A stretch of DNA of 64,000 nucleotides from Chitinophagaceae bacterium UBA1930 (GTDB lineage: Bacteria; Bacteroidota; Bacteroidia; Chitinophagales; Chitinophagaceae). Shown here piece by piece: positions 27,054 through 35,053 of this stretch. A program made the position numbers and the translations under genes. The notes under the pieces are model-generated. The model was given only the letters and a program-made list of their open reading frames with translations. It did not search any database and was not told the origin of the DNA. The stretch covers positions 572,829 to 636,828 of the forward strand of contig DDFK01000003.1 of assembly GCA_002337145.1 (NCBI GenBank), read 5' to 3'. Each line of letters begins with the position of its first letter. Within the stretch, counting starts at the first letter, position 1.

Positions 27054-28193
27054 ATGAAGATTGCCACAAAGTTCATACATGCAGGCATGGAGCCTGACCC
27101 AAGTACAGGTGCTGTAATGGTGCCTATCTATCAAACATCCACTTACGTACAGGAAGCCCCGGGTAAAAATAAAGGTTACGAATATGCACGCAGCCAGAAC
27201 CCTACACGCTTTGCGTTGGAAGAAGCCTATGCAACAATTGAAAACGGCAAATACGGTCTGGCATTCAGCAGCGGTGTTGCCGCAACAGATGCCGTAATAA
27301 AACTATTGGCCCCGGGCGATGAAGTAATTGCAGCAAACGATATGTATGGTGGTACTTACCGCCTGTTCACCAAAGTGTTTGAAAAATTCGGCATCGTATT
27401 TACCTATGTTGATACAACCAATGTTGAAAACATAAGTAAAGCCATATCCGCAAAAACAAAATTGGTCTGGTTGGAAACACCAACCAACCCGTTAATGAAC
27501 ATTACAGATATTGCCGCCGTGGCAGCAATTACCAAACAGCACCATGTTTTGCTTTGTGTGGACAATACTTTTGCTTCTCCCTACCTGCAAAACCCCTTGG
27601 ACCTTGGGGCAGATATTGTAATGCACTCTGCAACCAAATATCTGGGTGGCCATAGCGACCTGATACAGGGCTGTTTGATGCTGAACGACAAAGAAGTAAG
27701 GGACCAGCTTTATTTCATTCAAAAAAGCACGGGTGCCGTTCCGGGGCCACAGGATTGCTTCCTGGCATTGCGTGGCATTAAAACATTGCACCTGCGTATG
27801 CAACGCCATTGTGAAAACGGCGAGAAGATTGCCCATTGGCTACGCAATAATCCAAAGGTTGCCAAAGTATATTGGCCAGGGTTTGAGGACAGTACCGGTT
27901 ATGCAGTTGCCAAACAACAGATGCGTGGCTTTGGTGGCATGATCAGTTTTGAACTGAAAGACGATTCTTCAGAAGAAGTTATCCGTGTACTATCATCCAC
28001 CCACCTGTTCTCGTTGGCCGAAAGTCTGGGTGGTGTGGAAAGTTTGATTAACCATCCTGCAAGCATGACACATGCTTCCATACCAAGGGAAGAAAGGATC
28101 AAGAACGGTTTAAGCGATGGTTTGATCCGTTTAAGTGTGGGTATTGAAGATGTGGATGATTTGATTGAGGATTTGCAAAAAGCAATTGGATAA
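27054..28193 (+). CDS. PLP-dependent trans-sulfuration enzyme (cystathionine gamma-synthase/lyase)
   Basis: Length 379 from the ATG at 27054 (MKIATKFIHAGMEPDPSTGA). Cys/Met metabolism PLP family: TSTYVQEAPGKNKGYEYARSQNPT, AFSSGVAATDAV, DNTFASPYLQNPL and the Schiff-base lysine in MHSATKYLGGHSD; C-terminal VGIEDVDDLIEDL. The family includes MetB, MetC and cystathionine gamma-lyase, which the sequence does not resolve. A TTTCTTTG box (27029-27036) sits 17 bases upstream; a bidirectional terminator follows. Confidence 0.9.
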   Translation: MKIATKFIHAGMEPDPSTGAVMVPIYQTSTYVQEAPGKNKGYEYARSQNPTRFALEEAYATIENGKYGLAFSSGVAATDAVIKLLAPGDEVIAANDMYGGTYRLFTKVFEKFGIVFTYVDTTNVENISKAISAKTKLVWLETPTNPLMNITDIAAVAAITKQHHVLLCVDNTFASPYLQNPLDLGADIVMHSATKYLGGHSDLIQGCLMLNDKEVRDQLYFIQKSTGAVPGPQDCFLALRGIKTLHLRMQRHCENGEKIAHWLRNNPKVAKVYWPGFEDSTGYAVAKQQMRGFGGMISFELKDDSSEEVIRVLSSTHLFSLAESLGGVESLINHPASMTHASIPREERIKNGLSDGLIRLSVGIEDVDDLIEDLQKAIG

Positions 28194-28219
28194 GCCAGGT
28201 ATTGAATGGCCTATCATCT

Positions 28220-28251
28220 AAAAAGGGATACACTATTTGTATCCCTTTTTT
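28220..28251. terminator. Bidirectional terminator between convergent genes
   Basis: 12-bp arms (AAAAAGGGATAC / GTATCCCTTTTT) with a 7-base loop. A run on one side and T run on the other serve both the plus-strand PLP gene and the minus-strand GNAT gene, whose stop is 4 bp away. Confidence 0.85.
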
Positions 28252-28254
28252 ATT

Positions 28255-28713
28255 TTATTCCGCTTTGTACACTTCGGGGTTATGAAGCTGCATAAAGCGT
28301 TTGGTTTGTTCATCGGTAAAAGGTGTCCACCCAAATTGTGCGTACAGGCCATGGGCATCCTTCGTGCCAAGCAGCCACCTTCTCAATCCCTTCAGTTCGG
28401 GCAAGGCCTGCATGGCCTGCATCAGCCATTTGGATAGGCCCTTGCCACGATGTTCGGGTAGTATAAACACATCGGCCAAATAGGCAAACGTCGCTTTGTC
28501 TGTAATCAGCCTAGCAAAACCAACCTGTCTGCCCTCGAAGAATACCCCAAAGCAAAAAGAATTTTGAATGGAAGTCTGTACCACTGCATAAGGAATATTT
28601 TGTGCCCAATAAGAGTGTTTAGAAAGATATTCATGCACTGTTTCAACTTCAATTTTCGAAGGGTCGTTACTAATGGTGTAACCATCCTTTTCAACCATTA
28701 AATAATTACTCAT
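28255..28713 (-). CDS. GNAT family N-acetyltransferase
   Basis: Length 152. The acetyl-CoA-binding motif A is clear: LADVFILPEHRGKGLSKWLMQAM (RGKGLS pyrophosphate loop), followed by LLGTKDAHGLYAQFGWTPF. Acceptor unknown. The N-terminus overlaps the end of the rluE-like gene by 8 bp, so the two form a translationally coupled pair on the minus strand. Confidence 0.88.
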   Translation of the reverse strand: MSNYLMVEKDGYTISNDPSKIEVETVHEYLSKHSYWAQNIPYAVVQTSIQNSFCFGVFFEGRQVGFARLITDKATFAYLADVFILPEHRGKGLSKWLMQAMQALPELKGLRRWLLGTKDAHGLYAQFGWTPFTDEQTKRFMQLHNPEVYKAE

Positions 28714-29293
28714 GAAAAAGGTTTTTATAGATGTCTTTTTTTGAAAACGTTCTCATTTCGCCTGGCTGCATATTAGCCAATGTAATGTCTTCTATCCTGT
28801 ATCTAATCAGGCGTAAAGTAGGAAAACCCACTTTGGCGGTCATCTTTCTTACCTGTCGGTTCTTGCCTTCGGTAAGCACCATTCTTATCCACGGTGCAGG
28901 TATCTCCTTTCTAAAACGTATGGGCGGGTTCCTTGCAGGCACTATAGGTTCCTCATCAAACAATGTTGCCTTGCATGTTTGTGTCTGGTAATTTTTTCCA
29001 TCCACCTGTATACTTACGCCATTTGATAGTTGATGCAAAGCCTGCAATGTTATGTTGCCATCAACCTGTACATAATACTCCCGTTCATGTGCAAATTTTG
29101 GGTGCAGCAAACGATGGTTCAGTTGTTTGTCATTGGTCAATATCAACATGCCTTCGCTATCATAATCCAATCTTCCAACAGGATAAACATCTTTGGGTAC
29201 ATCAAAAAAATCGGCGAGCGTTTGCTTGCCCCCTTCCTTTGAAAATTGGGAAAGCACCATATAAGGTTTGTAAATGATGAAGTAATTTGTCAT
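28706..29293 (-). CDS. 23S rRNA pseudouridine synthase, RluE/RsuA family
   Basis: Length 195. Catalytic motif VGRLDYDSEGMLILTND with the nucleophilic Asp, N-terminal YFIIYKPYMVLSQF, and C-terminal RMVLTEGKNRQVRKMTAKVGFPTLRLIR. There is no N-terminal S4 domain, which points to RluE (pseudouridine 2457 of E. coli 23S rRNA) rather than RsuA or RluB. The ATG sits directly after a terminator-like hairpin (29294-29324). Confidence 0.88.
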   Translation of the reverse strand: MTNYFIIYKPYMVLSQFSKEGGKQTLADFFDVPKDVYPVGRLDYDSEGMLILTNDKQLNHRLLHPKFAHEREYYVQVDGNITLQALHQLSNGVSIQVDGKNYQTQTCKATLFDEEPIVPARNPPIRFRKEIPAPWIRMVLTEGKNRQVRKMTAKVGFPTLRLIRYRIEDITLANMQPGEMRTFSKKDIYKNLFHE

Positions 29294-29324
29294 AAAACAA
29301 AAAGCCCCACCGAAGCGGGACTTT
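29294..29324 (-). terminator. Terminator-like hairpin touching the rluE-like start codon
   Basis: On the minus strand AAAGTCCC pairs with GGGGCTTT (one G-U), loop GCTTCGGT, then TTGTTTT running straight into the ATG at 29293. No gene is known upstream on this strand, so it may end a short leader or small RNA starting around 29365-29420. A small GGAAA/TTTCC hairpin (about 29350-29364) lies between. Confidence 0.6.
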
Positions 29325-29851
29325 GTATATGGATGGGTTAGTAAGTACCAGGAAATAAATTTCCTATCACAATATTAGAAAGAGTTTTTACTGAAACAAA
29401 AAAAAGTTAGAACTATTTTATTCACATTTTTGGAATGATTGTGGATTTACCCATAAGCACGCTTCTCCATTTTTCACATGATTGCATTGCATCTTCTATA
29501 CACAATCAACAACACATCAATACCCCTATAGCTTGAAACATTGATGAATAAAGGGTTTCAGCCATTGCTTATATATGAGTGTTACAACAATCATGTTACC
29601 GTTTGTTATGTGTGGCACTATAAAAACTTGCTTTAAATACATTGTTTCATATACTGCATCAACATAAAAAAGTTGGAAAAATATGTTGAGCAAGGCTTTA
29701 AAAATTGCTGTTTATATAAAAACAAGATGTTGAACAAGCTATCAACAATCTTATCATTCAACAACAGTTGTACTTTAATACAACGTCATATAACCAAATT
29801 GAAAAGCATTGATGTTACAAGTGCTATTAACTTCGTTAAAAAATTATTGCC
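29325..29851. other. AT-rich intergenic region, no gene seen
   Basis: About 530 bp between the divergent rluE-like and lpxD-like genes. I see no convincing coding sequence: the one open frame of about 70 codons starting near 29673 runs into lpxD in another frame and has no family features. The plus strand has TAACTTCG at 29828-29835, a variant -7 box, with TTG at 29809-29811 (16-base spacing). Confidence 0.5.
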
Positions 29852-30796
29852 ATGCAATTTCCTTCTCCAGTTGCTGCCACATGGGTTGCCGAACTGATTG
29901 ATGCTACCTTACTTGGTAACACCGATGCCTTTGCAACAGGCATCAATGAAATACATAAAGTAGAAGTTGGCGATGTATGTTTTGTGGACCACCCAAAGTA
30001 TTATGACAAATGCTTAAACAGTGCCGCAACATTTATCATCATCAACAATAAAGATGTTGCTATACCGGCAGGCAAAACATTGCTTGTTCATGATGAACCT
30101 TTTGAATGCTATTTAAAAATTGTGCAGCATTTTCAGCCAGTAGAAAAACAGGCTACCTCAATAAGTGCCACTGCAACCATTGGTGAGGGTAGTTATATCA
30201 TGCCAAATGTTTTTATTGGCAACCATGTTACCATTGGTAAAAACTGTACCATACACCCCAACGTATCCATTCTGGATTATACAGAAATAGGCGACAATGT
30301 TATTATACAAGCCAACACGGTTATAGGTGGCCATGCGTTTTATTACAACACCAAGAAGAACCGTGAAGTTTGGTACAAAAAAATGCTGAGCTGCGGTAAG
30401 GTGGTTATTGAAAACGATGTGGAAATTGGGGCTACCTGTACCATTGATAAAGGCGTTACTGCTGCCACCGTTATTGGCAGGGGTACCAAGATGGACAACA
30501 GCATCCATATTGGCCACGATACCGTTATTGGTAAGAACTGTTTGATTGCAGCACACGTGGTGGTTGCCGGGGGCGTGAACATTAAAGATGGCGTAACCCT
30601 TTGGGGCCAGGTTGTGGTAAACAAAACATTGACCATTGGCGAAAATGCGGTCGTATTGGGTATGAGCGGCGTTGTGGGCGATATTGAGGGCAATAAAACC
30701 TACTGGGGCGTTCCTGCACAAGAGGCTTCTGTTGAGCGTAGGGAGATTGTATGGATAAAACGCATACCCGAGCTTTGGAAAAAAGTAATGGGTTAA
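29852..30796 (+). CDS. LpxD-like UDP-3-O-acylglucosamine N-acyltransferase family protein
   Basis: Length 314. An N-terminal UDP-sugar-binding LpxD domain (EIHKVEVGDVCFVDHPKYYDKCLNS, about 20-95), then a left-handed beta helix of hexapeptide repeats (about 105-280) including ANTVIGGHAFYY, MDNSIHIGHDTVIG with the catalytic-type His, and AHVVVAGGVNI. A C-terminal helix ends it. LpxD adds the N-linked hydroxyacyl chain of lipid A. It is not beside lpxC/fabZ, so it may be a second LpxD paralogue with a different acceptor. Confidence 0.85.
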   Translation: MQFPSPVAATWVAELIDATLLGNTDAFATGINEIHKVEVGDVCFVDHPKYYDKCLNSAATFIIINNKDVAIPAGKTLLVHDEPFECYLKIVQHFQPVEKQATSISATATIGEGSYIMPNVFIGNHVTIGKNCTIHPNVSILDYTEIGDNVIIQANTVIGGHAFYYNTKKNREVWYKKMLSCGKVVIENDVEIGATCTIDKGVTAATVIGRGTKMDNSIHIGHDTVIGKNCLIAAHVVVAGGVNIKDGVTLWGQVVVNKTLTIGENAVVLGMSGVVGDIEGNKTYWGVPAQEASVERREIVWIKRIPELWKKVMG

Positions 30797-30836
30797 AAAA
30801 AAGGTGCCACATCCTTTAAGGTGTGGCACCTTTTTT
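30797..30836. terminator. REP-family palindrome acting as terminator after lpxD-like gene
   Basis: Perfect 15-bp arms (30797-30811 / 30822-30836) with a 10-base loop and A6/T6 flanks, 12 bp before the stop of the convergent thioredoxin-like gene, so it serves both genes. Its core (CCACATCC, then TTTAAGGTGTGG) is the exact reverse complement of the palindrome core at 42307-42326. Confidence 0.85.
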
Positions 30837-30848
30837 AAAACTGCTTGC

Positions 30849-31748
30849 CTATTTCAATTTCTCCAACATCATTTTTGCATTTTCGGATGCTGGATTCAGT
30901 TCCAAAGCCTTTTCATAATTTTTCTTGGCTGCTTCTTTATTACCTATTGTAAAATAAGCTTCGCCTAAACTGTCGTACAGGTTTGCATCATTCGGATAAA
31001 CCAATATATTCAGCTTAAACACATTGATTGCTTGTTTATATTTTCTATCCCTTAGCAATAAATAACCAAAAGAATTAAGCTCCCCCTGGTGTTTGCATAA
31101 AGGTTTTATGGCGGCAACAAGACGCTGTAGGGCTTCTTCCGATTTTGCCTTGTTGATGCCTTTTACCTGGTGCAGCCAATAATTGATGGCCCTGTAGCTA
31201 GGCTGGTAAGACTGTTTGGAAACAATCGCAAGCAGGTCTTTTTCCAAGGAAGCAACCGGTGTTTCCACAATACGGTTCAGTTCCTTATTGTTTTCGTACA
31301 CAATAAATGTGGGTACATGGTGAATGTTTTTTCCAGCTTCTTCATGTTGCGGACTTTGTTTGTAAGATGCGGATGCATTGTCAACAAAAATGATGTTGAT
31401 ATGACTTGTGTCGAACGAAGCTGCATGCAGCACTTTCAACATCCTAGGCACTTCCCTTTTACTGTCGCCGCACCAGCTACCCAAAAAAATTTCGATTGTT
31501 GTATGCTGTAATAGTGGTTGCAGTTTCGGAATGATGGAGGAATCAATTGAATAACTGTTATAGGATTTGTCGAACCATTCTTTGTAGTTGTTGGCTTGCA
31601 TGCTTGATATGGAGCAGTGACCAAGAAGGGTGGGCTGCTTTTTATCGTTGATTATTTCTGTATTTACAATGGGTGTTGATGATGGCACGATATGTTGGTT
31701 GCATGCAGCAAATACTACTGCAAGGACAAGTATGCTTATTGTTTTCAT
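30849..31748 (-). CDS. Thioredoxin-fold lipoprotein with TPR repeats
   Basis: Length 299 from the ATG at 31748. Signal with lipobox (VVFAACN). A thioredoxin-like domain follows (about 80-190) with EIFLGSWCGDSKREVP, where the second active-site Cys is Ser/absent (WCGDS), then VPTFIVYENNKELNRI. The C-terminus has TPR motifs (YKQAINVFKLNILVYPNDANLYDSLGEAYFTIGN). A single-Cys active site suggests non-standard redox chemistry or a binding role. Earlier in-frame ATG codons fall in a repeat-containing region and are rejected. Confidence 0.78.
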   Translation of the reverse strand: MKTISILVLAVVFAACNQHIVPSSTPIVNTEIINDKKQPTLLGHCSISSMQANNYKEWFDKSYNSYSIDSSIIPKLQPLLQHTTIEIFLGSWCGDSKREVPRMLKVLHAASFDTSHINIIFVDNASASYKQSPQHEEAGKNIHHVPTFIVYENNKELNRIVETPVASLEKDLLAIVSKQSYQPSYRAINYWLHQVKGINKAKSEEALQRLVAAIKPLCKHQGELNSFGYLLLRDRKYKQAINVFKLNILVYPNDANLYDSLGEAYFTIGNKEAAKKNYEKALELNPASENAKMMLEKLK

Positions 31749-31782
31749 TGTTGTTTGTTTTATTTGGTTTTGATAATAGTTG

Positions 31783-31943
31783 GCATAGCGGCACAAGTGC
31801 ACAGACGGAAGTCTCCGTTTGTATTTTGTACCACAAAGCTGGGGCATAACATGGCACAGCAAGCTGCGTTGGCCGCTACGCTTGTATAAAAGCTGCATAG
31901 CGGTACGAACGCAGATGGGTGCGACGCCACAACTGCTGAATCG
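31783..31943. repeat. Dispersed intergenic repeat (GCATAGCGG / GTCGCACCCAT family)
   Basis: Two GCATAGCGG units about 110 bp apart (31783 and 31894), a small ACGGA/TCCGT hairpin (around 31804), and at the right end a segment whose reverse complement matches 24974-25005. No coding sequence is convincing. The unit is GC-richer than the flanks. Confidence 0.45.
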
Positions 31944-31985
31944 TATTCTACAGTTGGCTACATGGAAAGAAATAGAAAGAAAGAA

Positions 31986-32324
31986 TTAGCAACAAGGCGG
32001 ACGGAAAACGGAATTGCCAGCAGGCAATGCATGATAAGGCGATTGATACAACTGAAAAGCTTTTAAGAAGCCTGCTTCGTTTAGTACTGCATTTTGGAAT
32101 CTGTTGGCAACAATATATTTCCAATCGGTTCTTTGAATAATGTCTTTGTGCTTGTCTGGCAAGTTGGCCGTGTTGCCCTGTTGTGGCATGGTGTTCAGCT
32201 TACAGTCGCAATCGGGCTTTGCGTTCATCATGGCCATTACCTCGCATTCGCTATATGCCAGCAAACCCGCTACCTGTGGGGCATACAGGGCAAGTACCAG
32301 TACTATCGTAAGCAGTTTATGCAT
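31986..32324 (-). CDS. Small secreted cysteine-containing protein, unknown function
   Basis: Length 112 with signal peptide MHKLLTIVLVLALYAPQVAG. The mature part has cysteines in SECEV and PDCDCKL and ends in RPPCC. Small Bacteroidota proteins with such paired Cys are often near copper or heavy-metal genes. Here the Fur, SCO and MerC genes lie within 3 kb, but metal binding is an inference. Twelve bases separate it from the epimerase stop, so they may share a message. Confidence 0.55.
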   Translation of the reverse strand: MHKLLTIVLVLALYAPQVAGLLAYSECEVMAMMNAKPDCDCKLNTMPQQGNTANLPDKHKDIIQRTDWKYIVANRFQNAVLNEAGFLKAFQLYQSPYHALPAGNSVFRPPCC

Positions 32325-32336
32325 CTTGTAATACTG

Positions 32337-33311
32337 TTACAAGTTATGCTTTTGTTTCAGTTCATTGCAAATGTTTTTTATGGATTGCTGCAATGGTGTA
32401 TAAGAAAATTGGGGTAAATATTGTTTCAGTCTGTTGTTGTTGAAGCTGACTTTTGCCTGTGCAGTTTTTGCGGTTTCTTCTGTAAGTAGGGGAGCCTTGC
32501 CAGTAAGTTTTCCTTTAATGGCTTCCCAACGCCAAACCAGTGCGGCAATGAATGGGGTTACTTTTTTATAGGGCGGCTTTTTACCAAATGCCTGTGCTAT
32601 TGTCGTAAACAAATATTGATAGGTAGCAGTTTCGGCACTTAGTATAAAACGTTCGGCAGTGATGTCGCTTTCCATTAACTGTATCATGGCTTTTACCACA
32701 TCGGCAACATCTACAAAGCCCGTTGTGCCGTCTGTAAACCAGGGAAATTCGTCGTAAGCAGATTTGAAGATTTCGGAAGAGCCCTTGTTCCAGTCGCCTG
32801 CACCTAAAATAATGGTCGGGTTTACCATTACTGCATTCAGGCCCTCGCCAATGCCACGCCATACTTCCATTTCGGCCAGGTACTTGCTTTTGCCGTATTC
32901 GCTATTACTGGTTTCCTCTGTCCAGTTCATGGTTTCATCAATAGGCCTGTCTTCCCTTATTCGGCCAAGAGCAGCAACGGAACTTACAAAAACCAGCTTT
33001 TCAACACCAGCATTTAAACATGCATTTACAATATTTGCTGTGCCTTGAATATTTGTTTGATGAAGTTGCTTTTTTTGTTTGGGGTTGAATGATACAATAG
33101 CGGCACAATGGTACACATGCGTTATGCCTTGCATTGCCTCATCTATGTCAACAACATCCAGTATATCTGCCTTAAACCATTCCACCTGTTGTGCATGCGG
33201 AATGGAAGGCACTTGCGAACGGTACAATGCCCTAACGTTCTTGTTTTGTGCAGCAAGTTGTTGTATTAAATGGGAGCCCACCAGGCCAGTGGCCCCTGTT
33301 ACTAAAATCAT
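32337..33311 (-). CDS. NAD(P)-dependent epimerase/dehydratase (extended SDR)
   Basis: Length 324 from the ATG at 33311, which begins directly with the Rossmann fold MILVTGATGLVGSHLIQQ (GxxGxxG). Other motifs: HCAAIVSF, FVSSVAALG (Ser), and the YxxxK catalytic pair in EYGKSKYLAE. The pattern resembles dihydroflavonol-4-reductase/3-beta-hydroxysteroid dehydrogenase-like extended SDRs. Substrate unknown. Lies 31 bp after the fur-like stop. Confidence 0.85.
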   Translation of the reverse strand: MILVTGATGLVGSHLIQQLAAQNKNVRALYRSQVPSIPHAQQVEWFKADILDVVDIDEAMQGITHVYHCAAIVSFNPKQKKQLHQTNIQGTANIVNACLNAGVEKLVFVSSVAALGRIREDRPIDETMNWTEETSNSEYGKSKYLAEMEVWRGIGEGLNAVMVNPTIILGAGDWNKGSSEIFKSAYDEFPWFTDGTTGFVDVADVVKAMIQLMESDITAERFILSAETATYQYLFTTIAQAFGKKPPYKKVTPFIAALVWRWEAIKGKLTGKAPLLTEETAKTAQAKVSFNNNRLKQYLPQFSYTPLQQSIKNICNELKQKHNL

Positions 33312-33342
33312 TCCGTGTTTTTTAAAAAGGAAATGTAGCAAA

Positions 33343-33759
33343 CTAATTGCAATTATTGCAAATGCCGCTTACTACCACATCTGCACGTTTCTGGTTAAAG
33401 CCTTTGGGCAGCTTTACTTCCGGCACTGTTACATGGTCTAAGCAATACGTGGTATTGCAATCGTCGCAAATAAAATGCACATGGTTGTCGTGGTGGTGGC
33501 CTTGGGTGCACTCGTCCTTACATAAGGCATACAGTACCGAGTTGTCGGCTGTTGGTATGGTATGTATAATGCCTTTGTCAACAAAGGTCTGCAGGGTCCT
33601 GTAAATGGTTACACGGTCAAACTGGTCGCCTGTCTTCTTTTCAATATCTGCATGTGCCAATGCACCGCTGGTATGCTGAAACAGTTCCAGTATATTCCTA
33701 CGACTATCCGTAACACTTAGCTGGTTACGTTTCAGTATATCTAAAATTTCGTTTGCCAT
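33343..33759 (-). CDS. Fur family metalloregulator
   Basis: Length 138. Winged-helix N-terminus (LKRNQLSVTDSRRNILELF, TIYRTLQTFVDKGII), then a metal-binding region HHHDNHVHFICDDCNTTYC and C-terminal GICNNCN. The CxxC pairs (CDDC and CNNC) form the structural zinc site. Whether it senses iron, zinc or peroxide (Fur, Zur, PerR) cannot be fixed by eye. Nearby SCO and MerC genes hint at metal-related targets. Confidence 0.88.
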   Translation of the reverse strand: MANEILDILKRNQLSVTDSRRNILELFQHTSGALAHADIEKKTGDQFDRVTIYRTLQTFVDKGIIHTIPTADNSVLYALCKDECTQGHHHDNHVHFICDDCNTTYCLDHVTVPEVKLPKGFNQKRADVVVSGICNNCN

Positions 33760-33820
33760 AATTGTTGAGGAATAAGTTTAAAAATGAAAATTCCAAATTC
33801 CATGCTCACCTAATAACTCT

Positions 33821-33879
33821 TTTTCTGCTTCGCAGAAAATAATCAGTTTGTATCCGTTCAACCCGTATTATCCGTGTGC
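33821..33879. repeat. Dispersed repeat family GCACACGGAT, copy 1 (inverted)
   Basis: A hairpin TTTTCTGC/GCAGAAAA (33821-33839) followed by the right arm ending ATCCGTGTGC (33870-33879). The arm matches the right end of the full-length copy at 35054-35172. Confidence 0.55.
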
Positions 33880-33897
33880 TTATAACAAGCGGGCTAC

Positions 33898-34551
33898 TTA
33901 ATTAAACATGCTGTTTGAAAAATTGCCTGCCATTGGTTTTTCCTTCAACAAACTCTTAATGTCTTTTTTTAGCTTCTCCAATTCGTCTGCTTTCAACCCA
34001 TCATACACCTGCCCACGAACCACGCCATTCTTATCAACCAGTGCAAAAAACTGCGAGTGCATAAAGTCATCGTCAATATTGGCTACCACATTTTTGGGGT
34101 CGTCTATCCCGTAACTGAACCTTGCCATATTGTACAGGCTATCCTTTCGCCCAGTCAGGAAAACCCATTTCCGCGTATCCACTTTTAAAGAATCTGCATA
34201 GCGTTTAATTTTTGCTACCGAGTCATGCTTGGGGTCGCAGGTATGCGAAACAATTAAAAAGTCAGGCTCATTCTTAAAGGTTTCGTACACCGTTTTTTTC
34301 ATGTTGTTGTTCATGATGGGGCAAACGCTGGGGCAAATGGTAAAAAAATAATTCACCACGCATACCTTGCCCTTCATATCGGCATTGGTAAAGGTTGACC
34401 CATCCTGTGCACTAAACGCAAACTGCTGCACATTACCCCTTTTGCCCAACGGGCTCTGGTTAAATGTGTCGGTGTACTTGTACAGCAACACCCAAAAAAC
34501 CAGCACCAGCACCACGAAAAAACCTACATAAAACAACAACTTCTTATTCAT
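33898..34551 (-). CDS. SCO1/SenC family copper-binding protein
   Basis: Length 217 from the ATG at 34551 (MNKKLLFYVGFFVV...), with one N-terminal membrane anchor. The thioredoxin fold carries the copper/redox motif TICPSVCPIM (CxxxC), SHTCDPKHDSVAKI and the third ligand His in DDDFMHSQFFALVD. SCO proteins deliver copper to the CuA site of cytochrome oxidase. A TACTTTTG -7 box lies 16 bases upstream. It diverges from merC. Confidence 0.92.
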   Translation of the reverse strand: MNKKLLFYVGFFVVLVLVFWVLLYKYTDTFNQSPLGKRGNVQQFAFSAQDGSTFTNADMKGKVCVVNYFFTICPSVCPIMNNNMKKTVYETFKNEPDFLIVSHTCDPKHDSVAKIKRYADSLKVDTRKWVFLTGRKDSLYNMARFSYGIDDPKNVVANIDDDFMHSQFFALVDKNGVVRGQVYDGLKADELEKLKKDIKSLLKEKPMAGNFSNSMFN

Positions 34552-34567
34552 ACACTTAATTAGGAAA

Positions 34568-34575
34568 CAAAAGTA
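34568..34575 (-). promoter_or_regulatory. -7 box for the SCO gene
   Basis: Minus strand TACTTTTG, an exact TAnnTTTG, 16 bases before the ATG at 34551. No matching -33 TTTG at the usual distance. Confidence 0.45.
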
Positions 34576-34613
34576 CGTAGGCTTTGTCTCATAATATTTA
34601 ACAGAGAATAATT

Positions 34614-34643
34614 TTTGCAACACAATTGCATTTATTATATTTG
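34614..34643 (+). promoter_or_regulatory. Promoter of the merC-like gene
   Basis: TTTG at 34614-34617, an 18-base spacer, then TATATTTG at 34636-34643, only 8 bases before the ATG. Matches the -33/-7 Bacteroidota consensus and implies a nearly leaderless message. Confidence 0.6.
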
Positions 34644-34651
34644 CCTTCTGC

Positions 34652-35044
34652 ATGAATCTAAAATTTAATTGGGACGCTTTAGGAATTGCCGCTTCGGTAG
34701 CATGTGCCATTCATTGTGCCGTGCTGCCTTTGATTGTTACCAGCCTGCCGCTGTTTGGCGTTAACATTATAGAGAATGTGGGCTTTGAATATTTCATGAT
34801 TGCCCTTGCGTTTTGCATTGGAGCCTATTCGTTATACCACGGCTGGAAAAAGCATCACCATAGCTTTGTTCCTATACTGATATTTTCATTGGGTTTTGTT
34901 TTGCTGTTTGCCAAACAGGTATGGCACCAATGGCAGTTTTGGTTTTTGGTACCGGCCGTAGTTTTGATTGTGGCTGCCCATTTTATCAATTACCGTTCCT
35001 GCAGGGTACATAACCATGCCCATAAGGATGATTGCGACCACTAA
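34652..35044 (+). CDS. MerC-like mercury/heavy-metal transport family protein
   Basis: Length 130 with about four spans. ASVACAIHCAVLPLIVTSLP has the MerC-type Cys pair within the first span, and the C-terminus is His/Cys-rich (SCRVHNHAHKDDCDH). MerC mediates Hg(II) uptake in mer operons, but stand-alone chromosomal homologues without merA are common in Bacteroidota and their metal is unclear. Divergent from SCO; both have -7 boxes in the shared 100-bp region. Confidence 0.83.
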   Translation: MNLKFNWDALGIAASVACAIHCAVLPLIVTSLPLFGVNIIENVGFEYFMIALAFCIGAYSLYHGWKKHHHSFVPILIFSLGFVLLFAKQVWHQWQFWFLVPAVVLIVAAHFINYRSCRVHNHAHKDDCDH

Positions 35045-35053
35045 GCAATAGAA

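Noticed and set aside
29673..29897. Open frame of about 74 codons crossing the lpxD-like start
   Set aside because: It has no signal, domain or codon pattern of a gene and overlaps a well-supported gene in another frame.
31783..31943. Integron attC site
   Set aside because: It has GC-rich stems and TAAC-like text, but no RYYYAAC/GTTRRRY core pair at the right spacing and no integrase in the window.
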